A DNA stretch of 32,827 nucleotides, taken from Rhodopirellula sp. GTDB taxonomy: Bacteria; Planctomycetota; Planctomycetia; Pirellulales; Pirellulaceae. The translations under genes were made by a program, and so were the position numbers. Below the pieces are notes generated by a model. That model was given only the letters and a program-made list of their open reading frames with translations, was not told the origin of the DNA and made no database searches. Location of the stretch: the NCBI GenBank assembly GCA_002690925.1, contig NZGD01000062.1:1-32827 (forward strand), in the 5' to 3' direction. The first letter of the stretch is position 1, and every line of letters starts with the position of its first letter. Below, piece by piece: positions 26,504 through 32,827 of the stretch.

Positions 26504-26541
26504 ACATAGCCTAAATCCCGCCACATTACCCAAATCAAGCC
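26504..26541. repeat. 19-bp imperfect tandem repeat, two copies
   Basis: ACATAGCCTAAATCCCGCC and ACATTACCCAAATCAAGCC are adjacent, with about three quarters of positions the same. Confidence 0.65.
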
Positions 26542-26740
26542 TCATTGCCGGCAAAAAACGGCCCACAACTTGGGGACGCTGGTCGCCTATCGCTCGCCTG
26601 CTACCATAGAGAGGTCTGGAAAGTATTTTTTGCCGCAGGAATTCCGCGACAAAGCTGCTATCCGCCAGTGTTTTGGTACACGAGGAAGGTGCGGTCGCGT
26701 GATGTGACTGCAGTTTTGTAAAATCGCGAAGGAGAAATCG

Positions 26741-27904
26741 TTGCCCAATATGTATGCGGCCGAATGGCTTTTGCAAATCGTTCAAGCAATCACGCTGGCC
26801 ATTTTTCCGGTGGTTGTGGAAACCAGCGATGGTGCAAAAATTCGCGGAGACTTCAAAGGGATTACCTCGAACACGCTACTGATTGCGGCCAATGGAAGTG
26901 TGCAGGAACTTCCTTTTAACAAGCTTGCTTCGATGCAGCGCATGGAGTTCACTCCCAAAGTCCCACCAGCAAAACAAGTGGCACTCTCAAATGGTTCTCG
27001 CATCTATTCAGGAGAGTTGAAATTTGATGATGCGGGCGTGCTGATTGAACCCCGCCGGCAACCATCCTTGCGAACGCCGGTGAAGAAGGTTCATACAATT
27101 CGTTTTCGGAAGTCGTCTCCAGAAACAGACGCCCAGTGGCTGGGCTTATCCAATACCGAAAACAACCGCGACGTGCTTGTTATCAGGCGACCGGGCAACC
27201 GCCTAGATCCACAGCAGGGAATTGTACTGTCAATCGATGAAACGACAGTCAAGTTTGATCTCGATGGAACAGAGATTGATGCCCCAATCAATCAGCTAGA
27301 AGGAGTGATTTTCGGTGGCATCAAAGAAATCGACGAAACTCCACCGATCCGCATTACTGACATTTATGGATCAAGCTGGGCGTTGACTGGAAACGAACCA
27401 AATGAAGGCGATAAACCAATCCAAATTCAACTCGACGACAACCTGCAACATGCCATCCCGCTCGAGCAAATTGCCCGCATTGACTGGACGAGCGGAATTC
27501 GCATGCTCGCGCAGGAGAAAGCAACCGCATCTCAATACAACAGCTACGTAGCCACCAATGTGGACCCAACTCTGCTCAATCGTTTTTTCGGACCGAAGTT
27601 GAAAAGCAGGACTGACCTGGTGCTCAACGGTGGCTCCAAGATCGAGTACCGGCTTCCTCCTCAGTTCAGGAAATTTGCGGGGACAGTCCAACGCAACGAG
27701 ACATCTGGTGTGACGGGAAAAGTGACCGTCAACATCAAGTTTGACAACAAAGTGGTTTGGAGCGAGTCGCTAGGAGATGCCAAACCGCGAGGTTTTGAAC
27801 TCGACACCAATGGTGCGAGGCGGGTGGCCCTCGAAGTTGACCATGGAGGCGACGGTGACGTCGGTGACAACATACGTTTCCTCAGCCCCCGCTTGCTGAA
27901 GTGA
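26741..27904 (+). CDS. NPCBM-domain protein of unknown function
   Basis: A 387-residue envelope-type protein. A weakly hydrophobic N-terminus (about 8-26) could be a signal. The next 250 residues are beta-rich repeats, each built as 'GSxxxGxL... L.. I.. L.R' (DGAKIRGDFKGI, NGSRIYSGELKFDD, QQGIVLSIDE). A C-terminal NPCBM-like domain (about 285-387: LVLNGGSKIEYRLPPQFRKFAGTV...) ends with VALEVDHGGDGDVGDNI. NPCBM domains bind carbohydrate in glycosidases. The start is a TTG: GGAG lies six bases ahead of it, whereas the ATG at 26750 would be 15 bases away. The first HtrA-like gene follows after 106 bases on the same strand. Such proteins sit beside HtrA-like proteases in planctomycetes as I recall; a shared operon is likely. 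Confidence 0.8.
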   Translation: MPNMYAAEWLLQIVQAITLAIFPVVVETSDGAKIRGDFKGITSNTLLIAANGSVQELPFNKLASMQRMEFTPKVPPAKQVALSNGSRIYSGELKFDDAGVLIEPRRQPSLRTPVKKVHTIRFRKSSPETDAQWLGLSNTENNRDVLVIRRPGNRLDPQQGIVLSIDETTVKFDLDGTEIDAPINQLEGVIFGGIKEIDETPPIRITDIYGSSWALTGNEPNEGDKPIQIQLDDNLQHAIPLEQIARIDWTSGIRMLAQEKATASQYNSYVATNVDPTLLNRFFGPKLKSRTDLVLNGGSKIEYRLPPQFRKFAGTVQRNETSGVTGKVTVNIKFDNKVVWSESLGDAKPRGFELDTNGARRVALEVDHGGDGDVGDNIRFLSPRLLK

Positions 27905-28010
27905 CTCGTCCTGAATGGGCAACCCTGAGGCTAAAGCTCTGTTGGCACATGGGCTGACCGAAACGCCGTGACACGAAATTTACCTTTGAACTTTCAATCA
28001 TATTGAACTG

Positions 28011-29963
28011 ATGATCAACCTAAGAACGTCCTATGTCTGCAGCCTGCTTTTGCTTGGGCTAGCGTTTTCAACGGGCAGTCCGTCAGCCGCAACGGAGCCC
28101 ATCAAACTGGACCCTGCACTGGAGAAGGTGGAGAACAGCAGAATTGAATCGGTCGCTCGCGCTGTCCCATCAGCCGTGAGTGTTTTCGTTCCCGGGGGCG
28201 GCGGTGGTGGCAGTGGAGTCATGATTTCTCCGGATGGATATGCGTTAACCAATTTTCACGTCACCAGCCCAGCCGGTTCTTTTATGCGTTGCGGCATGAG
28301 CGACGGCAATGTTTACGATGCGGTGATTGTTGGGATCGATCCGGTAGGTGACTTGGCGATGATTCGTCTGCTAGGTCGAAGCGACTTTCCTAAAGCTGAG
28401 CTGGGAGACAGTCGTGCCGCGGAAGCTGGTGACTGGTGCATGGTAATTGGGAACCCATTTCTGCTTGCGACCAATCTCAAACCAACCGTAACTTATGGCA
28501 TCCTGAGTGGTGTTGGACGTTACCAGTATCCCTCTGGGACTCTGCTGGAATACGGTGACTGCCTGCAAACAGACGCCTCCGTCAATCCCGGCAACTCAGG
28601 CGGCCCCATTTATGACGCCGAGGGCAAACTTCTTGGAATCGTCGGCCGGTGCTCGTTCGAAAAGCGTGGCCGTGTCAATGTGGGTGTTGGGTACGCCATA
28701 TCAATCAATCAGGCAAAGAACTTTCTTGGATACCTACGCAGTGGTCGAATCGTCGACCATGCAACCCTCGGTGCGACCGTTTCTACAGAACCAGATGGTG
28801 GCGTGGTTGTATCGAATATTCTCGAGTCGAGTGACGCCTATCGGCGAGGCCTGCGATATGGTTCTGAGATCCTGGAGATTGACGGTCGTGTTGTTCAAAC
28901 CGCCAACGACCTGCAAAACGTCATGGCAACATTGCCCAACGGGTGGCGAGTCAAGCTGTCTTACCGATCTGAGGGAAAAACCGTGGAGACCCTCGTCCGA
29001 ATGATGGGTGTGCATCTGGAAGATGAATTACTCAAGAAGATGGCGGGTGCTCTTCCCCCACCGCCCCCTCGCCCCCAACAACCTGATCCAGAAGACAAAG
29101 ATTCTGACCAGAAAGACAAACCGGAAAAGAACGAAAACCAACCACCGCAACGAGCACCTCGTGGACAACGCCCCGGAAAGCCGCCGGTAAAAATCCCGCA
29201 GGAAGTTAAAGAGCAACTTGTGGAAAGGAAGGGTTTCGCGAATTATCACTTCAACCTCGCCGAGCAAAACGCGTTCATTGATGCCCTCCGGAACCAGTTT
29301 CCAGCGACAGAAAAACCGGGTCAGCCCCCACTCAAAGACGAAAAGAAGGGATGGCTCATCACGGGTGAGACTGATCAGACACCCGCGGAGCCTGTCAAAA
29401 TCCAGACCACTGCAGACAAAATGTCTCTGCAAATCGGACAAAAGACATACGAAATCGACAAGCGAAGCGAGATGTATGATGTCGTAACGGATGGCACAGT
29501 TGCAGGTTTACTGCCAGCTTTAGACGCTTGGCGGAGGATGCTCATTGATGGCCCACAAAAATTCGGCGAATCTTACTATTTGGGCACCATGCCTCTAGGG
29601 GGCGAACGACCACTTCGTGACGTCATGGTTGGTATCGCCGGTGAACTGGAAATCCGTTGGCTGAGCCACCCCGACACGGGAGCAGTGGAAGCAATCGAAG
29701 TGTTCGCTGACCGCGACGAAGACCCTGCCGAATTATGGCTCCTTCGTGAGCCGAATGCCAAAGCAATGCCGAGCGTCCTCGACCTGCGTTACGGCACCGA
29801 CAGCATCCTGAAGGTCAAGGTTAAGTCGTGGAAAGAAGTACCTGCCTCGGAGCTTGAATGGTCGGCAGAGAAAAAGAACGCCAATAACACTGGCAATTTA
29901 AACTCAAAGAGGGCCGTTGGTGCATTACAAAACACAACCGATAAAAACGAGGTGAAGGCATGA
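28011..29963 (+). CDS. HtrA-like serine protease with one PDZ domain and a long C-terminal extension (active triad present)
   Basis: A 650-residue exported protein with a signal peptide at about 1-27. The trypsin-like domain has a Gly run before the first strand and an intact triad: His83 (LTNFHV), Asp114 (GDLAMI) and Ser196 (PGNSGGP). A PDZ domain covers about 252-332. A Pro/charged linker (349-392) and a C-terminal domain (about 400-630) that I do not recognise follow; that domain has alternating beta-like strands and Trp/Glu motifs (WLITGETD, LEIRWLSHP). The protease should degrade or process envelope proteins. Its stop overlaps the start of the next gene (ATGA), coupling it to a pseudoprotease. 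The usual DegP length is about 450-500 residues, so the last 250 are additional. Confidence 0.9.
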   Translation: MINLRTSYVCSLLLLGLAFSTGSPSAATEPIKLDPALEKVENSRIESVARAVPSAVSVFVPGGGGGGSGVMISPDGYALTNFHVTSPAGSFMRCGMSDGNVYDAVIVGIDPVGDLAMIRLLGRSDFPKAELGDSRAAEAGDWCMVIGNPFLLATNLKPTVTYGILSGVGRYQYPSGTLLEYGDCLQTDASVNPGNSGGPIYDAEGKLLGIVGRCSFEKRGRVNVGVGYAISINQAKNFLGYLRSGRIVDHATLGATVSTEPDGGVVVSNILESSDAYRRGLRYGSEILEIDGRVVQTANDLQNVMATLPNGWRVKLSYRSEGKTVETLVRMMGVHLEDELLKKMAGALPPPPPRPQQPDPEDKDSDQKDKPEKNENQPPQRAPRGQRPGKPPVKIPQEVKEQLVERKGFANYHFNLAEQNAFIDALRNQFPATEKPGQPPLKDEKKGWLITGETDQTPAEPVKIQTTADKMSLQIGQKTYEIDKRSEMYDVVTDGTVAGLLPALDAWRRMLIDGPQKFGESYYLGTMPLGGERPLRDVMVGIAGELEIRWLSHPDTGAVEAIEVFADRDEDPAELWLLREPNAKAMPSVLDLRYGTDSILKVKVKSWKEVPASELEWSAEKKNANNTGNLNSKRAVGALQNTTDKNEVKA

Positions 29964-30964
29964 TTCGCTTCGCTGCCATCACCCTAACTGTTCTATTCGC
30001 GGCCGGCGGTTCAGGCTTACGAGCGGAGGCTCCACTGGGAACGTGGGTACGAGAGGCACAGGAACGTGTCGTCAAAATCTACGGAGCTGGCGGGCTAAAA
30101 GGACTCGAAGCCTACCAAAGTGGCTTTCTGGTTTCTCCCGACGGTCACATTGCTACCGCATGGAGCTACGTGCTCGATGTCGAACCAGTAGTCTTGCTGG
30201 ATGACGGAAGGCGATTCGAGTCGAAAATCGTCGGGTTCGAACCGTCATTGGAATTGGCGGTTCTGAAAATCGAAGCAACCGACACACCCTTTTTCGAACT
30301 CAGCGAAGAGCCGACTGTGGACTGGGGTGACCCGGTGATTGCAGTGAGCAACCTGTTCAATATCGCGACCGGTAATGAACCAGCAAGCGTGATGCAGGGT
30401 ACCGTTGCTTCGCTCGCAGAACTGAACGCACGACGTGGAACGTTCAAAACCCCCTACCGCGGCAAAGTCTTGATATTGGATTTGATTGCCAACAACCCAG
30501 GCGCGGCCGGTGGTGCGGTGATTGACAGCGACGGCAAGTTGGCAGGCATGTTGGGAAAAGAACTGCGAGACTCGACCACAGGTGTCTGGCTCAACTATGC
30601 CGTTCCCGCGAATGCTCTCCGCACGACAATCGGAGACATCATAGCTGGCAGAAAGACCACAGTGATGGACCCGGCAACCGCAACGTTGCCTCGCAAAGAT
30701 TCACACAACCCGAACGCATTGGGATTAGTGATGGTTCCTGACGTTCTAGAAACAACTCCCGCCTACATCGACACGGTTGCAACGAACAGTCCTGCGTCCC
30801 GCGCATCCCTGCGTCCCGATGACTTGATTCTGCTCGTCAATGGGCAACGTGTGGATAGTCAACGTACCCTCCGTTCGTTGCTTCGCACCATCGACCGCCG
30901 AGATGATGTCGAACTTACCGTTCAACGTGATACACAGATTCTTCCCGTAACATTGCAACCGTGA
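29960..30964 (+). CDS. HtrA-like pseudoprotease with PDZ domain (all three catalytic residues lost)
   Basis: A 334-residue exported paralogue of the previous protein (signal peptide about 1-22, trypsin-like fold, PDZ about 250-334). Aligned by its flanking motifs, the His position is Ser69 (DGHIATAWSY), the Asp position is Glu98 (PSLELAVL) and the Ser position is Ala183 (PGAAGGAV). It therefore should not cleave peptides. It keeps the fold, the GGxV loop and a complete PDZ domain (SPASRASLRPDDLILLVNG), so it may bind peptides or regulate its neighbours. It starts by an ATGA overlap with the active protease, and its stop overlaps the start of the third gene. Degeneration with an intact reading frame points to a selected role, not decay. 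Confidence 0.88.
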   Translation: MIRFAAITLTVLFAAGGSGLRAEAPLGTWVREAQERVVKIYGAGGLKGLEAYQSGFLVSPDGHIATAWSYVLDVEPVVLLDDGRRFESKIVGFEPSLELAVLKIEATDTPFFELSEEPTVDWGDPVIAVSNLFNIATGNEPASVMQGTVASLAELNARRGTFKTPYRGKVLILDLIANNPGAAGGAVIDSDGKLAGMLGKELRDSTTGVWLNYAVPANALRTTIGDIIAGRKTTVMDPATATLPRKDSHNPNALGLVMVPDVLETTPAYIDTVATNSPASRASLRPDDLILLVNGQRVDSQRTLRSLLRTIDRRDDVELTVQRDTQILPVTLQP

Positions 30965-32827
30965 TCCGCATGCCCCGCTTGTCCACCCTCAGCCGCATCT
31001 GGCTGCCCTCGTTGATCATCCTCACTTGCACTCTTGTTCTGTGTGTAAAGCCAGCCCACGCAGATACTGAGTATCGCAAAGCGATGGCCAAAGCAGTGCG
31101 TGCCGCAGCCGAAAGTGTCCTGCCTGCGGTTGTGTCCGTCGAAATAGTCGGTACTGCTCAGGGGCCGTCGGGTGAAGTCGAGCAGGATGCGCCAACCTCA
31201 GGCGTGATGATCGACCCCGACGGGTACGTACTTGCTTCAAGTATCGTTGTGCGCCGCCCGGCTGCGAGTATTTTGATCGTGATTCCTGACGGCTCACGCC
31301 ATGCGGCGAAAGTGGTTTCGCGTGATTACCACCGCGACTTGGTTTTACTGAAAATTGAAACAAACAAAGAACTGTCAGCCATCAAGTTTCCGTCACAACT
31401 AGATCTCCAGATTGGAAAGACCACCATAGCTGTGGGAAGGTTTGGAAATGCCGCTTCTCCCATCATCAGCCGAGGTGTACTCAGTGGCGTTGAACGACTT
31501 GACGGTGTCGCACTTCAAACCGACGCCCGTGTCTCGGCTGCGTTTTATGGCGGCCCGCTGATTGACCTGTACGGAAACGTCATGGGAATTTTGATTCCTG
31601 CCGTCGCAGGTGGTGCTGACTCGGACCCCACCGGTTGGTACGACTCCGGGATCGCATTTGCCATCCCCAGTGATGTGATCCAGACAAAACTGGATCGACT
31701 CAAATCAGGCACGAATATAAAACGTGGCCTGATTGGAATCGCATCAAAAACGAGGGATCCTTACGATGACGGTACTGAGATCGCTGCTGTCCGGAAAAGA
31801 TCGCCTGCCGAAGCGTCGGGGATCAAGGCTGGGGACGAAGTGATCGAGATCGACGGAAAAACGGTCAGACGTCAGCAGGAAATCAAGCAGGCTCTGGGCA
31901 GGTTTGATGCAGGGGAGACCATCCGCATTAAACTTCGGCGTGACGGCAAGGAAATCGACATCACCACTGAGTTGGCCGAAACGATACCACCGCTGCAACC
32001 ACAGCGACTGGGTGTTGTTGTCAGTGAACTCGATCGCGAAGCGCAGGCAGAGGATGAGGAGGATGTGACAAAAGTCATTGTCAGCTCAGTGCTTTCAGGC
32101 ACACCTGCCGAAACTAAGATCAAAGTGGGCGATCAACTGCGAAAGTTTGGCGATGCCAAAATCAGCAGTGTGGCCGCACTCCGCAGTCTGCTGATGTCAG
32201 CCGATCCCGATACCGAAGTTGACTTGTCAATCACACGCGAGGGCACCAATGAGACCCTCAGTGTTACGCCAGCGATGGTGTCAGGGCCAATTCTAAAGCA
32301 ACCCTCCCCAATATGGGCGGATGCAGGATCGGGCGATTGGGCAACCAAAGAGCTCAAACTGCCTGACGCGGGAAATGCCGCTGCTTTCGTGGCACCCCAA
32401 GCGATGGACGCACAACAGGACCTCGGACTGCTTGTCCTGCTCATGAACCCCGGCGGAGGATCGCCAACGGAGGTGCTGGAGAACTGGCGTGAAGCGGCGA
32501 AGTCCTCGGGAGTCGTGATTTGCGCCGTCGCACCCGAAGACAGCCGCCGATGGCAGCCGAAAGAAATCAACGCCATCAGCAACTTTGCTGCGGCAGTCAT
32601 GAAAAAAGCTGCCATCAACCCCAACGCTGTTGCAATTGCCGCACCAGGCTCGATCTCCGGAACAGATGCGGAAGCTGCTGATTCAATGGCCCTTGCGGTT
32701 GCTGTCTCGCAAAGCGCAACGTTTTTCGGCGTCTCGGTTTCGCCCAAAACACGCAGTCCCGCTATGAGGGTCAAGGAAAATGATCCCGCATCGTCGCTTC
32801 AAATACTACTTCCCTTATCTGCCGAGC
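30961..32827 (+). CDS. HtrA-like pseudoprotease with two PDZ domains and a hydrolase-like C-terminal region, cut at the window edge
   Basis: At least 622 residues, open to the last base of the window. The start is a GTG overlapping the previous stop (GTGA), or the in-frame ATG at 30970. A signal peptide ends near AHA. In the trypsin-like domain the His position is Ile95 (DGYVLASSIVV), the Asp is kept (Asp126, YHRDLVLL) and the Ser position is Tyr196 (SAAFYGGP), so catalysis is lost. PDZ 1 is encoded by about 31726-31980 and PDZ 2 by about 32008-32280. From about 32330 the sequence resembles the esterase/alpha-beta-hydrolase-like region found after PDZ domains in some planctomycete proteins (LLVLLMNPGGGSPTEVLENW; RRWQPKEI). 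Its nucleophile position, in AIAAPGSISG, looks non-standard. It is the third member of the coupled HtrA set. Confidence 0.85.
   Translation, partial: MIRMPRLSTLSRIWLPSLIILTCTLVLCVKPAHADTEYRKAMAKAVRAAAESVLPAVVSVEIVGTAQGPSGEVEQDAPTSGVMIDPDGYVLASSIVVRRPAASILIVIPDGSRHAAKVVSRDYHRDLVLLKIETNKELSAIKFPSQLDLQIGKTTIAVGRFGNAASPIISRGVLSGVERLDGVALQTDARVSAAFYGGPLIDLYGNVMGILIPAVAGGADSDPTGWYDSGIAFAIPSDVIQTKLDRLKSGTNIKRGLIGIASKTRDPYDDGTEIAAVRKRSPAEASGIKAGDEVIEIDGKTVRRQQEIKQALGRFDAGETIRIKLRRDGKEIDITTELAETIPPLQPQRLGVVVSELDREAQAEDEEDVTKVIVSSVLSGTPAETKIKVGDQLRKFGDAKISSVAALRSLLMSADPDTEVDLSITREGTNETLSVTPAMVSGPILKQPSPIWADAGSGDWATKELKLPDAGNAAAFVAPQAMDAQQDLGLLVLLMNPGGGSPTEVLENWREAAKSSGVVICAVAPEDSRRWQPKEINAISNFAAAVMKKAAINPNAVAIAAPGSISGTDAEAADSMALAVAVSQSATFFGVSVSPKTRSPAMRVKENDPASSLQILLPLSAE

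Larger units (their letters stand above)
26173..26740. other. Repeat-rich intergenic region downstream of speA
   Basis: About 570 bases with three different short tandem repeats, listed separately, and no convincing gene. A 137-codon minus-strand frame covers part of it, but its composition looks non-coding and it runs into the next gene. Confidence 0.5.

Noticed and set aside
122..26541. CRISPR array
   Set aside because: The tandem repeats are directly adjacent, short and unrelated to each other, with no spacers and no cas genes.
26372..26785. 137-codon minus-strand frame between speA and the NPCBM gene
   Set aside because: It runs over tandem repeats and into the start of the NPCBM gene, and shows no recognisable motif.
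32133..32774. 213-codon open frame on the minus strand inside the third HtrA-like gene
   Set aside because: It is the antisense of a well-supported coding region with PDZ and hydrolase-like motifs and has a low-complexity Ser/Ala-rich translation.

Overview
The window looks like part of a planctomycete chromosome, probably a Pirellulales/Rhodopirellula-type marine bacterium. This is inferred from the mix of genes: a secreted sulfatase, an NPCBM-domain protein beside a run of HtrA-like proteases, Tat-exported enzymes, sparse Shine-Dalgarno signals and roomy intergenic DNA. No rRNA or intact tRNA, CRISPR array, insertion sequence or phage gene was found.

Layout. 1-3144: a gene-poor start, then a voltage-sensor ion channel and a uridine-kinase-like P-loop kinase on the plus strand, converging on a class I glutamine amidotransferase on the minus strand. 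3145-4739: about 1.6 kb with no recognisable gene. 4740-12682: a tightly packed eight-gene minus-strand operon, the most interesting block. In transcription order it encodes an SPFH/YdjI-like protein with a GYF_2 domain, S-adenosylmethionine decarboxylase (speD), a double DUF4178 zinc-ribbon membrane protein, a 61-residue membrane microprotein, a DUF350 membrane protein, a membrane-fused aminopropyltransferase, a Tat-exported FAD amine-oxidase-like protein and a polytopic membrane protein. 13311-15378: an ABC-2 exporter pair with a terminator. 15600-19378: argJ, a small conserved-looking protein, a secreted sulfatase and an extremely acidic protein. 19995-22521: two lipoproteins of the LpoB/COG3014 type. 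22654-23424: a Tat-exported intradiol-dioxygenase-like protein. 24253-26172: speA, biosynthetic arginine decarboxylase. 26741 to the end: an NPCBM protein and three consecutive HtrA-like proteins, the last cut by the window edge.

How the genes fit together. speA makes agmatine, the entry to putrescine. speD plus the membrane aminopropyltransferase can make decarboxylated SAM and transfer aminopropyl groups. The aminopropyltransferase sits in an operon with membrane scaffold families (SPFH, DUF350, DUF4178) and a probably exported FAD oxidase. This suggests a membrane-associated polyamine or polyamine-conjugate system rather than ordinary cytosolic spermidine synthesis. Parts of this gene association (DUF350/DUF4178/SpeD/aminopropyltransferase) have been noted in comparative genomics, but as far as I know its biochemistry is not established.

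In the protease block only the first protein keeps the His-Asp-Ser triad. The second has lost all three residues and the third has lost His and Ser, so this looks like one active protease with two coupled pseudoproteases. Many intergenic spaces also carry fresh-looking short tandem duplications (14-22 bp units, two or three copies).
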